From Lautropia sp. SCN 69-89 (GTDB taxonomy: Bacteria; Pseudomonadota; Gammaproteobacteria; Burkholderiales; Burkholderiaceae_E): a stretch of 64,000 nucleotides of DNA. Below, one piece after another: positions 20,121 through 29,610 of this stretch. The notes below the pieces were generated by a model that was given only the letters and a program-made list of their open reading frames with translations, searched no databases and was not told where the DNA came from. Positions within the stretch are counted from its first letter, which is position 1, and the number at the start of each line of letters is the position of its first letter. The stretch covers positions 59,959 through 123,958 of the forward strand of contig MEED01000020.1 of NCBI GenBank assembly GCA_001724855.1, in the 5' to 3' direction. A program made the position numbers and the translations under genes.

Positions 20121-20330
20121 CTCGCCATGATACCGGCCCGCCCCCGCCGCTGCCGGGCCGCCCGCCTCTGCCGGGCCGTCGGCGTGCGGTCGGCCGCATC
20201 CTGCCGCCCGTCGCGCCGCCGCGACATCGCAGACGCGTCGCCGCTACCCTCGGGGTGCCGAGCCTGTCCCGGGTGACGTTTCCGCGCGCGAGCGGTTCGC
20301 GTGCCCCCTGGCGGCGCCGGCAGTGCCGAC

Positions 20331-20813
20331 ATGGTGAACATCCTCGTCCTGCTTCGATTCGAAGGCCTGGAGGCGTGCGTAGCGCCGGCGCGGGAGGCGA
20401 TGCTCGATTACGCCCTTCGGGTGCGCGAAAGCGGCGGCCGCGTCGTCGATCAGGACGGCGACCAGCTGCTGGTGTCCCTGACCGACATGCGCTGGGGACT
20501 GCAGTCGCTGCGCAACCTTCTGGCGCTGGCGCGCCGCGACGGCTTCGCGGTGCGCGCAGCGATCGTGCAGGCGGTGCTGGCCCGTCCCGGCACCGGCCAC
20601 GACGGCGCGGGCTTCACCGCGCGCACGCTCGAGACGCTGCTCAGGCTGGCCGGCGAGGTGGAGCGACAGCAGGTCGGCATCACCCCGAAGCTGCTGAGCC
20701 TGATCCAGCTGAGCGCTCCGGAATTCGCCGACCTGTTCGAGTCGGCGGACGCTGCGCCGCCGCATGCTGCCGGAGAGCTGCGCCCGCAGCCGGTGCTGGT
20801 GATGGCCGGATGA
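20331..20813 (+). CDS. Orphan protein with a cyclase-like pattern
   Basis: I do not recognise this 160-aa protein with certainty. The order of motifs recalls a class III adenylate/guanylate cyclase domain: an N-terminal strand NILVLLRFEGLEA, then GGRVVDQDGDQLLVSLTD (compare the cyclase GGxVxxxxGDxxxxxF), then FAVRAAIVQAVL, and GFTARTLETLLRLAGEV (compare VNxAARLExLA). The metal-binding aspartate early in cyclases is not obvious, so it may be a degenerate, non-catalytic domain. The ATG at 20331 lacks a clear ribosome site; a GTG at 20301 is the alternative. It is convergent with hrpA. Confidence 0.6.
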   Translation: MVNILVLLRFEGLEACVAPAREAMLDYALRVRESGGRVVDQDGDQLLVSLTDMRWGLQSLRNLLALARRDGFAVRAAIVQAVLARPGTGHDGAGFTARTLETLLRLAGEVERQQVGITPKLLSLIQLSAPEFADLFESADAAPPHAAGELRPQPVLVMAG

Positions 20814-20822
20814 CGGCGCGGA

Positions 20823-23800
20823 TCAGCCGCGCAGCGCCTCCAGCGCCTTCTGCAGGCGCTTGACCGACACCGGCATCGGCGTGCGCAATTCCTGCGCAAA
20901 CAGCGACACGCGCAGTTCTTCGAGGAGCCAGCGCAGCTCCTGCAGCCGTGAATCGGGCTGGCCGCGTCGCTGCGCCGACAGGCGCCGCCACGCCTGCAGC
21001 AGCGGAGCCAGCTCGGCCGCCTTCTGCGCATCGCGCGCCGGATCGTTGCGAAGCTTGTCGAGCCTGAGCACGATCGCCTTCAGGTAGCGCGGCAGATGGC
21101 GCAGCTGCGCCGGGGGCGTCGCGGTGACGAAGCGTTTCGGCATCAAGGCCTGCAGCTGGGCGTCGATATCGGCGGCCACCGCGGCGACGGGCTTCGCGGC
21201 GCCCAGCTTGCGCAGCGCCGCCGCATGGCCGGAGAGGATCTCCGCGACGGCGCGCGCCAGCTCCTGGCCGACCAGGTTCAGCCGCGACCGCGCCTCGGCC
21301 ACGCGCGCGGCGAAGGCGTCCGCGTCGGCGGGCAGCGGATCGCCCATGCAGGCGCGTTCGAGCGTCGCCGCGACCAGTTCGCGCCGCAGGTCGTCGGCAC
21401 CTCCGAAGCTCGCGTAGAGCAGCGACATCCGCTGGAAATCGGGGATGTGCTTCTCGAAGTATTTCAGCGGCTCGCGCAGCGCGACGGCGAACAGCCGCAA
21501 CAGTCCGGTGCGGTGCATCGCCGCCGCCTGCGCCGGATCGTCGAACAGCTGCAGTTCGACCGCGTCGCCGACGTCGACCAGCGCCGGATAGCCGATCGCA
21601 GTCTGCTCGCGTCCGCCCACGCGCTGCGTGAGTTCCATCAGTTCGGGCAGCGCGCCGAACGACCATTCCGTGTACCGCCCGCCCGCGATGCCGGTCGCGG
21701 ATGGCGTCGCGACCGTGCTCGGGGATGCGATCGGGATCGCCGTCGCCTTGGCGGTTGCCGTCGCGGCCGTTGTAGCCGCGAACGCCGCCTGGAACGCACC
21801 CTGCACGCGCGGGCCATGCTCGGCGCGCAGTGCGGCCAGCTGTCGCGAACTCGCAAGCACGCCGCCGTGCACATCGACCAGCCGGAAATTCATCGACAGG
21901 TGCGGGGCCAGCGTCTCGGGCCGGAAGTCCGCGGGCGCCGCGCGCAGGTCCTTGCCCTCGCGCAGGTCCTCGATCAGCGCGTCGACCAGCGGACGACTGC
22001 CTTCCCGCCCCCGCCAGCGCTCGACGAAGCCATCGGCCCAGGCGGGCAGCGGCACGAGGTGCCTGCGCAACCTCTGCGGCAACGATTTCGCCAGCGCCTG
22101 CACCTTGTCCTTGAGCATCCCGGGCACCAGCCACTCGCAGCGCACCTCGTCGACCTGGTTCAGCATCGCCAGCGGCACCGACATCGTGACACCGTCGTCG
22201 CCGGCGCCGGGATCGAAGCGGTAGTCGAGGTCGAAATCCAGGCCGCGCATCGCGAGGCGGCGCGGGAACGATTCCGCGCCCACCGCATCGGCGCCCTTCC
22301 TGAGCAGCGCGTCGCGCGACAGCTGCAGCAGTCCGGGATCGGCGCGCGACGCCTCGCGCCACCAGCGCTCGAGCGATTGCGCCGAATGCACCTCCTGCGG
22401 AATGCGCTCGTCGTACCAGTCGAACAGGTCGCGTTCGTCGACCAGCAGGTCGGGACGGCGGATGCGCTGCTCGAGCGCCTCGATCTCGGCCACCAGGCGC
22501 CGGTTGTGCACGAAGAAGCGCAGGCGGCTGTCCCAGTCGCCGCCGACCAGCGCGCCGCGGATCATCAGCTCGCGCGACAGCCGCGGATCGATCGGACCAT
22601 AGTTCACGCGTCGCTGCGCGTAGATCGTCAGCCCGTAGAGCACGCCGCGCTCGCTGGCCACTGCCCGGCCGGCGCTCTTCGACCACGCCGGGTCGGACCA
22701 GCTGCGCCTGATCAGGTGCGCGCCGGCGCGCTCGATCCACGCGGGCTCGATGCGCGCCACCGTGCGCGCGTACAGGCGTCCGGTTTCGACCATCTCGGCG
22801 GCCATCACCCAGCGTGGTTGCTTCCTCACCAGCGCCGATCCGGGGTGGATCGCGAACTTCGTCTGATGGGTGCCGGAGTACTGCGGATCGTCGGGCGCCT
22901 TGAAGCCGAGGTTGCCCAGCAAGCCGGTGAGCAGCGCCTGGTGGATCGCCTCGTAGCTCGCCGGGCGTGCATGGGCATGCCACTTCAGCGCGCGCACCGC
23001 GTCGGCGAGCTGCGCGTGCACGTCGGCCCAGTCGCGCAGCCGGCGCGTCGACAGGAACTCGCGCTCGAGCCGCTGCGCGAGCTTGCGATTCGATTCCTTT
23101 TCGGCCTGTGCCCGTGCCCAGTAGTCCCACAGCTTCACGAACGAGAGGAAGTCGGACTTCTCGTCGGCGAAGCGCCGATGCGCCTGGTCGGCGGCCTGCT
23201 GCGCGTCGAGCGGCCGCTCGCGCGGATCCTGCGAAGACAGCGCCGCGGCGATCACCGTGACCTCGCGCAGGCAGTCGAACTCGCGCGCCGCGAGCAGCAT
23301 GCGGCCGATGCGCGGATCCACCGGCAGCAGCGACAGCTGCCGTCCGATCGCGGTGAGCTCGCGCGCCTCGTCCACCGCGCCCAGCTCCTGGAGGAGCGCA
23401 AAGCCGTCCGCGATCGCCTTGCGCGGCGGCGGATCGAGAAACGGAAACTCCTCGATGTCGACCAGGTGCAGCGCCTTCATTCGCAGGATCACCGCGGCCA
23501 GCGACGAGCGCAGGATCTCCGGGTCGGTAAAGCGCGGCCGCTTCGCGAAATCGGCCTCGTCGTAGAGCCGGATGCAGACACCGTCGGCAACGCGCCCGCA
23601 ACGGCCGGCGCGCTGGTTGGCGGCAGCCTGCGAGATCGGCTCGACCTGCAGCTGCTCGACCTTGCCGCGATAGCGGTAGCGCTTGACGCGCGCCAGCCCC
23701 GGATCGACCACGTAGCGGATGCCGGGCACCGTGAGCGAAGTCTCGGCGACGTTGGTCGCGAGCACGATGCGCCGCCCGCCGGAGCCCGCGAACACGCGCT

Positions 23801-24710
23801 GCTGTTCGGCCGCCGACAGGCGCGAATACAGCGGCAGGATCTCGATCGGCCCGCGCGCCCACGGCGAGCCGCTGCGCGACGCGCTCTCGCGGGCATGCAG
23901 GCGACGCAGGTGCTCGGCAAGGTCGCGGATCTCGCGCTCGCCGGGCAGGAACACCAGGACGTCGCCCGGCGCCTCGCGCCACAGCGTCTCGATCGCCTCG
24001 TCGATGCGCGACGGCAGGTCCGATTCGTCCTCGTCGTCGCGGTGGCGGTCGTCGAAACCCTGGTAGCGGATCTCCACCGGGTAGAGCCGCCCCGAGACCT
24101 CGATCACCGGCGCCGGCTCGCTGCCCCGACCGAAATGCCGGGCGAAGCGCTCGGCGTCGATCGTCGCCGACGTGATGACGAGCTTCAGGTCGTCGCGCCG
24201 CGCTCCTTCGATCAGCTGCTTCAGGTAGCCGAGCAGGAAGTCGATGTTCAGGCTGCGCTCGTGCGCCTCGTCGACGATCAGCGTGTCGTACTGCGACAGC
24301 ATCGGATCCGACATGGTCTCGGCCAGCAGGATCCCGTCGGTCATCAGCTTGATGGTGGCGCCGGGCGACAGCGTCTCATCGAAGCGGATCTTGTGGCCCA
24401 CGTGCACGCCGGGCGGCGAGCCGAGTTCCTCGGCGATGCGCCGGGCCACCGAGGTCGCCGCCAGCCGCCGCGGCTGCGTGTGGCCGATCAGCCCGGCGCG
24501 GCCGCCGCCGGCCATCGCACAGATCTTGGGAAGCTGGGTGGTCTTGCCCGAGCCGGTCTCGCCGCAGACGATGACCACCGGATGGCGCCGGATCGCGTCG
24601 GCGATCTCGTCGCGGCGCGCCGAGACCGGCAGCGACTCCGGAAACCGCAGCGGAGGCAGCGTCCGCAGCGGCGCCGCGGGCCGCTGCACGGTGCGCTGCC
24701 GGGAAGACAT
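20823..24710 (-). CDS. hrpA: ATP-dependent RNA helicase HrpA (DEAH box)
   Basis: A 1295-aa DEAH-box helicase. Walker A is GETGSGKT (residues 50-57), the B motif is DEAH in LIVDEAHERSLNIDFLLG, motif III is SAT, and motif VI reads QRAGRCGRV. The HA2/OB-fold region and the long DUF3418 C-terminal half (LNFRLVD-type motif, EWSFGALPELMEL) match HrpA. An Ala/Thr-rich linker of about 40 residues near residue 960-1010 is not part of the family core. The ATG at 24710 has no Shine-Dalgarno; a TATAAT lies only 9 nt upstream, suggesting an almost leaderless mRNA. HrpA acts on stalled mRNA-ribosome complexes. Confidence 0.96.
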   Translation of the reverse strand: MSSRQRTVQRPAAPLRTLPPLRFPESLPVSARRDEIADAIRRHPVVIVCGETGSGKTTQLPKICAMAGGGRAGLIGHTQPRRLAATSVARRIAEELGSPPGVHVGHKIRFDETLSPGATIKLMTDGILLAETMSDPMLSQYDTLIVDEAHERSLNIDFLLGYLKQLIEGARRDDLKLVITSATIDAERFARHFGRGSEPAPVIEVSGRLYPVEIRYQGFDDRHRDDEDESDLPSRIDEAIETLWREAPGDVLVFLPGEREIRDLAEHLRRLHARESASRSGSPWARGPIEILPLYSRLSAAEQQRVFAGSGGRRIVLATNVAETSLTVPGIRYVVDPGLARVKRYRYRGKVEQLQVEPISQAAANQRAGRCGRVADGVCIRLYDEADFAKRPRFTDPEILRSSLAAVILRMKALHLVDIEEFPFLDPPPRKAIADGFALLQELGAVDEARELTAIGRQLSLLPVDPRIGRMLLAAREFDCLREVTVIAAALSSQDPRERPLDAQQAADQAHRRFADEKSDFLSFVKLWDYWARAQAEKESNRKLAQRLEREFLSTRRLRDWADVHAQLADAVRALKWHAHARPASYEAIHQALLTGLLGNLGFKAPDDPQYSGTHQTKFAIHPGSALVRKQPRWVMAAEMVETGRLYARTVARIEPAWIERAGAHLIRRSWSDPAWSKSAGRAVASERGVLYGLTIYAQRRVNYGPIDPRLSRELMIRGALVGGDWDSRLRFFVHNRRLVAEIEALEQRIRRPDLLVDERDLFDWYDERIPQEVHSAQSLERWWREASRADPGLLQLSRDALLRKGADAVGAESFPRRLAMRGLDFDLDYRFDPGAGDDGVTMSVPLAMLNQVDEVRCEWLVPGMLKDKVQALAKSLPQRLRRHLVPLPAWADGFVERWRGREGSRPLVDALIEDLREGKDLRAAPADFRPETLAPHLSMNFRLVDVHGGVLASSRQLAALRAEHGPRVQGAFQAAFAATTAATATAKATAIPIASPSTVATPSATGIAGGRYTEWSFGALPELMELTQRVGGREQTAIGYPALVDVGDAVELQLFDDPAQAAAMHRTGLLRLFAVALREPLKYFEKHIPDFQRMSLLYASFGGADDLRRELVAATLERACMGDPLPADADAFAARVAEARSRLNLVGQELARAVAEILSGHAAALRKLGAAKPVAAVAADIDAQLQALMPKRFVTATPPAQLRHLPRYLKAIVLRLDKLRNDPARDAQKAAELAPLLQAWRRLSAQRRGQPDSRLQELRWLLEELRVSLFAQELRTPMPVSVKRLQKALEALRG

Positions 24711-24718
24711 GGGCCGAA

Positions 24719-24726
24719 ATTATAAT
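24719..24726. promoter_or_regulatory. Palindromic shared -10 element of hrpA and argA
   Basis: ATTATAAT reads the same on both strands, so it supplies TATAAT to hrpA (24724-24719, minus) and to argA (24721-24726, plus). Predicted starts are at about 24711 and 24733, that is at or within 3 nt of each ATG. No convincing -35 was found on either side. Confidence 0.6.
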
Positions 24727-24732
24727 GACGCG

Positions 24733-26133
24733 ATGAACGCCCCCGCACAGCCCGCAGCCCAGGCCTCAGCGCCTGCCGACGCCGCCGACCCCGGCGATCC
24801 CGCCGCGCCCACGCCCGGCACCTCGCCGGACGAGGCACAATTCGTCGCCTGGCTACGCCGGGTCGCCCCGTACATCCACGCATTCCGCGGCAAGACCTTC
24901 GTGGTCGCGGTGCCCGGCGAGCTGATCCAGGCGGGCTGGCTCAATCCGCTGGTGCAGGACCTCAGCCTGCTGCACGCAATGGGCATGCGCATCGTCCTCG
25001 TGCACGGCTCGCGCCCCCAGGTGAACGAGCAGCTTCGCCTGCGCGGCGTGCAGGCGCATTACGCCGAAGGGCTGCGCATCACCGACCCGGTGGCGCTCGA
25101 ATGCGCCAAGGAAGCCTCGGGTGAAATCCGCCTCGACCTGGAGGCCGCATTCTCGCAAGGTCTGCCGAACACGCCGATGGCGCACTCGGCGGTGCGCGTG
25201 GTCTCGGGCAACCTGGTCACCGCGCGGCCGGTCGGCATCGTCGACGGCGTCGACTACCAGCAGACCGGACTGGTGCGCAAGATCGACGTGCAGACGATCC
25301 GGTTCGCGCTCAACAGCGGCGCGATGGTGCTGCTGTCGCCGCTCGGCTATTCGCCGACCGGCGAGGCCTTCAACCTGAGCATGGAAGACGTCGCCGCGAG
25401 CACCGCAATCGCGCTCGACGCCGACAAGCTGATCGTGCTCGCCGAAACCGGCGGCGTCCTGGACCCCGACGGCAGCTTGCGCCGGGAGGTCTCCGAGGCC
25501 GAAGCCAAGCAGTTGCTCGCGGGCGGCACGCTGCCCGAGGACATCGCGTTCACGCTGCGCCACGCGCTGCGCGCCTGCGAAGGCGGCGTCGCGCGCGCGC
25601 ACATCATCCCGTACGGGCTCGACGGCAGCGTGCTGCTCGAGTTGTTCCAGCACGACGGCGTCGGCACGATGCTCGTCGAGGAAACCCTCGAAGCGCTGCG
25701 CGAGGCCGGCCCTGACGACGTCGGCGGACTGCTCGCGCTGCTGCGCCCGATCGAGGAGGACGGCACGCTGGTGCGCCGCGACCGCGGCCTGATCGAGCGC
25801 GAGATCACCAACTTCACGGTGATCGAGCACGACGGCGTCATCTTCGGTTGTGCCGCGCTGTACGCGTTTCCCGAAGAGGGCATCGGCGAAATGGCGGCGC
25901 TGGCGGTCAACCCGCAGGTGCAGGGACGCGGCGACGGCGAGCGGCTGCTGCAGCGCATCGAACAGCGCGCGCGCGCGGCAGGGTTGAAGCGGCTGTTCGT
26001 GCTCACCACGCGTACCATGCACTGGTTTCTCAAGCGCGGCTTCGTGCTCGCGTCGGTCGACCAGCTGCCGAAGCAACGCCGCGGCCTGTACAACTGGCAA
26101 CGAAAATCACTGGTGCTGATCAAGCAACTGTAG
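24733..26133 (+). CDS. argA: N-acetylglutamate synthase, ArgA type
   Basis: Catalyses the first step of arginine synthesis, acetyl-CoA plus glutamate to N-acetylglutamate. The 466-aa protein has an amino-acid-kinase-like domain (about 45-310: [21 protein letters not shown], and the [16 protein letters not shown] segment) and a C-terminal GNAT acetyltransferase domain (about 325-460: [23 protein letters not shown] binds acetyl-CoA). An Ala/Pro-rich N-terminal 30 residues is extra. The ATG at 24733 sits 6 nt after a TATAAT and has no ribosome-binding site, so the mRNA may be leaderless. yggX follows by 8 nt. Confidence 0.95.
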   Translation: MNAPAQPAAQASAPADAADPGDPAAPTPGTSPDEAQFVAWLRRVAPYIHAFRGKTFVVAVPGELIQAGWLNPLVQDLSLLHAMGMRIVLVHGSRPQVNEQLRLRGVQAHYAEGLRITDPVALECAKEASGEIRLDLEAAFSQGLPNTPMAHSAVRVVSGNLVTARPVGIVDGVDYQQTGLVRKIDVQTIRFALNSGAMVLLSPLGYSPTGEAFNLSMEDVAASTAIALDADKLIVLAETGGVLDPDGSLRREVSEAEAKQLLAGGTLPEDIAFTLRHALRACEGGVARAHIIPYGLDGSVLLELFQHDGVGTMLVEETLEALREAGPDDVGGLLALLRPIEEDGTLVRRDRGLIEREITNFTVIEHDGVIFGCAALYAFPEEGIGEMAALAVNPQVQGRGDGERLLQRIEQRARAAGLKRLFVLTTRTMHWFLKRGFVLASVDQLPKQRRGLYNWQRKSLVLIKQL

Positions 26134-26141
26134 GAGTGCGA

Positions 26142-26414
26142 ATGTCGCGAACGGTGTTCTGTATCAAGCTGCAGCGCGAGTCCGAAGGGCTCGACTTCCC
26201 GCCCTACCCGGGCGAGCTCGGCAAGCGGCTCTACGAAAACGTCTCGAAGGAAGCCTGGCAGGGCTGGATCAAGCACCAGACGATGCTGGTCAACGAGAAC
26301 CGGCTGAACCTCGCCGACGCGCGCGCCCGCAAGTACCTCGCCACGCAGCTCGAGGCGTACTTCTTCGGCGCCGGCTCCGAGATGCCGCCGGGCTACGTTC
26401 CGCCGAAGTCCTGA
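26142..26414 (+). CDS. yggX: Probable Fe(2+)-trafficking protein YggX
   Basis: YggX protects iron-sulfur proteins from oxidative damage and affects iron handling. The 90-aa protein contains [19 protein letters not shown] with the conserved Cys, then [32 protein letters not shown] and the C-terminal PPGYVPP. A clear TAGGAG lies 7 nt before the ATG. It is almost certainly co-transcribed with argA. Confidence 0.97.
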   Translation: MSRTVFCIKLQRESEGLDFPPYPGELGKRLYENVSKEAWQGWIKHQTMLVNENRLNLADARARKYLATQLEAYFFGAGSEMPPGYVPPKS

Positions 26415-26457
26415 ATCGTCGGCGACGCGCGGCGCGGGCCCGCGCCGCGCTTGCGCC

Positions 26458-27045
26458 TCAGCGCTTGCGCCAGCGGTAGACCCGCATCGGCGGGATGTTG
26501 AGGAACTCGGCCGACACCTCGGGCTCGCCGAGGATCGGCCTGGCGCGATCGGCGACCGCACCGCGAAACTGGTAGGCGACGAAACAGCCGCCCGGCGCGA
26601 GCACGTCGCGGATCGCCTCGACGATGCGCGTGCCCACCGCCTCGGGCATCGTCGAGAACGGAATGCCCGAGAGGATCGCATCGGGCGGGCGCAGCCGGTG
26701 CGCCACGAGCACCTCGGCCAGCTGTTCGGCGCTGCCCTGGTGGACGATCAGCCGCCGGTCGTCGATCTCGCGGATGTGGTCGGCGAACGCCGGATCGAGC
26801 TCGATGGCCAGCAGCGTCGCCGCTTCGGTCATCGCGGCGAGGATTGCCCGCGTGGTGCCGCCGGTGCCCGGGCCGAGTTCGACCACCGACTGTGCCTGCG
26901 CGACGCCGGCCATGCGCACCATCCTGCGTTCGAGGAAGCGCGAGCTCGGGATCACCGAACCGACATCGCGCGGCTGTCGCAGGAACCCCTTCAGGAACGC
27001 AAGCCGGTCGTCTTGCTGCGGCCGCAGCGCCTCGAAACGAAACAT
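26458..27045 (-). CDS. Class I SAM methyltransferase, phospholipid N-methyltransferase-like
   Basis: A 195-aa SAM-dependent methyltransferase. The opening FLKGFLRQPRDVGSVIPSSR is typical of the PmtA-like phosphatidylethanolamine methyltransferases and related rRNA-dimethylase-like proteins. SAM motif I is VVELGPGTGGTT, and acidic motif II is LLAIELDPAFAD. If active on phosphatidylethanolamine it would yield phosphatidylcholine precursors, but substrate assignment is by resemblance only. GGGGGGA precedes the ATG at 27045. Confidence 0.78.
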   Translation of the reverse strand: MFRFEALRPQQDDRLAFLKGFLRQPRDVGSVIPSSRFLERRMVRMAGVAQAQSVVELGPGTGGTTRAILAAMTEAATLLAIELDPAFADHIREIDDRRLIVHQGSAEQLAEVLVAHRLRPPDAILSGIPFSTMPEAVGTRIVEAIRDVLAPGGCFVAYQFRGAVADRARPILGEPEVSAEFLNIPPMRVYRWRKR

Positions 27046-27135
27046 CGCGCAGTCCCCCCGGAACGTGATCGGTCTGGTCGTATCGGTCTTCTTGGTAACG
27101 CTCTGTTCGAGCCGCCCCGGACCGACCGACGGGCC

Positions 27136-27822
27136 TCAGCCCCTCGCCCCGGACACTGTGCGACGTTCGACGCCTGACGGCGAAGCAATGATAACCACGT
27201 CGGCCCCCGACCTGGCAAACAGGCCGACCGTGACCACGCCGGGCCACTGGTTGACTTCCGACTCGAACGCCACCGGATCGTCGAGTTCGAGGCCCGCGAC
27301 GTCGAGGATCTGGTTGCCGTTGTCGGTGACGAAGCCTTCGCGCAGCGCCGGCCGCCCGCCGAGGCTGCGCAGCCGCGACGCGACCAGTTCGCGCGCCATC
27401 GGAATCACCTCGACCGGCAGCGGAAAGCGCCCGAGGCGCTCGACGCATTTCGACGCGTCGACGATGCACACGAAGCGGCCGCAGGCCGCCGCGACGATCT
27501 TCTCGCGGGTGAGCGCGCCGCCGCCGCCCTTGATCATCCGCAGCGCGCCGTCGATCTCGTCGGCGCCGTCGACGTAGACCGGGATGCCGCGCCCTTCGGC
27601 GAGCACGCGGTTCAGGTCGAGCACCTCGATGCCGTTGGCGCGCAGCCGCGCACTGCTGCGCTCGGAGCTGGAGATCGCGCCGGCGATGCGCGAGCGCCGC
27701 GCGCCCAGCTCGTCGATGAACATGTCGACGGTGGAGCCGCTGCCCACCCCTGCGATCGCGCCGTCGACGAGTTCGTCGAGCGCCGCGCGCGCCGCGGCGC
27801 GCTTCAGTTCGTTCTGGTTCAT
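27136..27822 (-). CDS. rpiA: Ribose-5-phosphate isomerase A
   Basis: Interconverts ribose 5-phosphate and ribulose 5-phosphate in the pentose phosphate pathway. The 228-aa sequence has [15 protein letters not shown] (phosphate loop), [34 protein letters not shown] (catalytic region) and [12 protein letters not shown]. The ATG at 27822 (MNQNELKR) is chosen; the longer reading runs into tRNA-His. It lies 14 nt after the tRNA CCA end, so it may be read from the tRNA operon. Confidence 0.96.
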   Translation of the reverse strand: MNQNELKRAAARAALDELVDGAIAGVGSGSTVDMFIDELGARRSRIAGAISSSERSSARLRANGIEVLDLNRVLAEGRGIPVYVDGADEIDGALRMIKGGGGALTREKIVAAACGRFVCIVDASKCVERLGRFPLPVEVIPMARELVASRLRSLGGRPALREGFVTDNGNQILDVAGLELDDPVAFESEVNQWPGVVTVGLFARSGADVVIIASPSGVERRTVSGARG

Positions 27823-27836
27823 CACGGCTGGAAATT

Positions 27837-27912
27837 TGGGGTGGGCGATGGGATTCGAACCCACGACAACCGGAATCACAATCCGGGACTCTACCCCTGA
27901 GCTACGCCCACC
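27837..27912 (-). tRNA. tRNA-His(GUG)
   Basis: A 76-nt cloverleaf with the extra G(-1) opposite C73, the tRNA-His identity element. The anticodon loop is UUGUGAU, the T arm contains GGTTCGAATCC, and CCA is encoded. It is the last member of a Pro-Arg-His cluster. Confidence 0.97.
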
Positions 27913-27919
27913 ATCGGGA

Positions 27920-27981
27920 TGGCCTGCCCGACAGGCCTCAGCTTAGAAGGCTGATGCTCTATCCAACTGAGCTACGGGCAG
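27920..27981 (-). tRNA. tRNA-Arg(UCU) lacking most of its T arm
   Basis: The acceptor stem CTGCCCG/CGGGCAG, D arm (TAGCTCAGTTGGATAGAGCA), anticodon stem TCAGC/GCTGA with loop CUUCUAA, discriminator G and CCA are all intact. After the anticodon stem only GG and the 3' strand of the T stem (CCTGT) remain. The variable loop remainder, the 5' T strand and the TTCGAAT loop are missing: 62 nt instead of 77. The flanking Pro and His genes are normal, so this is a 15-nt loss in a conserved cluster. As it stands the RNA should be non-functional on ordinary ribosomes. Confidence 0.88.
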
Positions 27982-28045
27982 AATCCGGTCGGGGCCGGGG
28001 ATGCGCTCGATGCCGGTTCGGATGCAGTTGGCATCGAAAGCGCGA

Positions 28046-28122
<77 letters not shown>

Positions 28123-28132
28123 GAGGAACGGG

Positions 28133-28138
28133 ATTGTA
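28133..28138 (-). promoter_or_regulatory. -10 box of the Pro-Arg-His tRNA cluster
   Basis: TACAAT on the minus strand, ending 11 nt before the mature 5' end of tRNA-Pro. No recognisable -35, so support is partial. Confidence 0.4.
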
Positions 28139-28152
28139 GCGCACTTCGCGGC

Positions 28153-29529
28153 TCAGCGGCCGGCCGACGCCGCATCCGCCAGCCGGCGCGCCATGCGCTC
28201 GGCGAGCGCGGCTTCACGTGCCTCGACCATCAGCCGCAGCAGCGGCTCGGTGCCGGAGGGCCTGATCAGGATCCGGCCCTCGTCGCCCAGCTCGCGCTCG
28301 ACCTCCTCGCGGGCGCGGGCGAGCGTGGCGCTGGTCTTCCAGTCGAAGCCGCTGTCGATGCGCACGTTGACCAGCTTCTGCGGAAACAACGTGAGGTCGG
28401 CGCACAGCTCGGCCAGCGTCGCACCGCTCGCGCGCATCGCCGAAAGCACCTGCAGCGCGCTGATCGTGCCGTCGCCGGTGGTGTGGCAATCGAGGCACAA
28501 CAGGTGGCCCGAGTTCTCGCCGCCGTAGCGCCAGCCCTTTTGCTGCAGCAGTTCGAGCACGTAGCGGTCGCCGACCTTCGCCCGCTCGAAGCGCACGCCC
28601 AGGCGCCCCAGCGCCTGCTCGAGGCCCAGGTTCGACATCAGCGTGCCGACCGCGCCGGGTACCGGCTCGCGCTCGCGGCGATCGCGCACGATGACGTAGA
28701 GCAGTTCGTCGCCGTCGTACAGCCGCCCGGACGCGTCGACCATCATCAGCCGGTCGGCGTCGCCGTCGATCGCGATGCCGAGGTCGGCCTTGTGCTCGAG
28801 CACCGCGCGCCGAAGCGCCGCGGTGTCGGTGGCGCCGCAGCCCTGGTTGATGTTCAGGCCGTCGGGGGACACGCCGATCGGCACGACGTCTGCGCCCAGT
28901 TCGTGGAACACGTGCGGCGCCGTGTGGTAGCCCGCGCCGTGCGCGCAATCGACCACCAGACGCAGCCCGCGCAGGTCGAGCGTGCCGGGAAAGCTGCTCT
29001 TGCAGAACTCGATGTAACGGCCTGCCGCGTCCTCGATGCGCCGCGCGCGGCCGAGGATGCGCGAGGGCACGCAGCCCACCGGCCCGTCCATCCGGGCTTC
29101 GATCTGCGCCTCGACCTCGTCGGGCAGCTTGTTGCCGCCGGCCGAGAAGAACTTGATCCCGTTGTCCTCGTACGGGTTGTGCGATGCGCTGATCACGACG
29201 CCGGCCGACAGGCGCAGCGCCCGCGTCAGGTATGCGACCGCCGGCGTCGGAATCGGTCCCGACAGCAGCACGTCGACGCCGGCCGCCGAGAAGCCGGCCT
29301 GCAGCGCGGCTTCGAGCATGTACCCCGAGACGCGCGTGTCCTTGCCGACGATCACCGCCGGCCTGCCCGAGGCGGCAGCGCTGCCGATGCCACCCGCCCC
29401 CTGCGCCGCCGGCGTGGCGGCGAGCACCTTGCCAGCCGCATAGCCGAGGCGCAGCACGAACTCCGGAGTGATCGGCGCCTCGCCGACCCGGCCGCGCACC
29501 CCGTCGGTGCCGAAATACCTGCGCCCCAT
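28153..29529 (-). CDS. glmM: Phosphoglucosamine mutase
   Basis: Converts glucosamine 6-phosphate to glucosamine 1-phosphate for cell-wall precursor synthesis. The 458-aa protein opens YFGTDGVRG, with the phosphoserine loop [16 protein letters not shown], the metal loop [10 protein letters not shown], the sugar loop [10 protein letters not shown] and the phosphate loop [10 protein letters not shown]. An Ala/Gly-rich insert sits near residues 40-55. It lies between folP and the tRNA cluster, in the usual ftsH-folP-glmM order. Confidence 0.98.
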   Translation of the reverse strand: MGRRYFGTDGVRGRVGEAPITPEFVLRLGYAAGKVLAATPAAQGAGGIGSAAASGRPAVIVGKDTRVSGYMLEAALQAGFSAAGVDVLLSGPIPTPAVAYLTRALRLSAGVVISASHNPYEDNGIKFFSAGGNKLPDEVEAQIEARMDGPVGCVPSRILGRARRIEDAAGRYIEFCKSSFPGTLDLRGLRLVVDCAHGAGYHTAPHVFHELGADVVPIGVSPDGLNINQGCGATDTAALRRAVLEHKADLGIAIDGDADRLMMVDASGRLYDGDELLYVIVRDRREREPVPGAVGTLMSNLGLEQALGRLGVRFERAKVGDRYVLELLQQKGWRYGGENSGHLLCLDCHTTGDGTISALQVLSAMRASGATLAELCADLTLFPQKLVNVRIDSGFDWKTSATLARAREEVERELGDEGRILIRPSGTEPLLRLMVEAREAALAERMARRLADAASAGR

Positions 29530-29610
29530 CGCATCTTCCCCCTGTTGCCGCCGATTCGTCGTTGCCGTCCCTCGATCGCTGCCGGCGGTTCGCCGCCGCT
29601 GCGTCAGTCG

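Noticed and set aside
21096..24725. A 1209-codon open frame on the plus strand opposite hrpA
   Set aside because: It is the exact antisense of a complete HrpA, is rich in Arg, His and Gly, and matches no family. At this GC content antisense frames stay open by codon bias.
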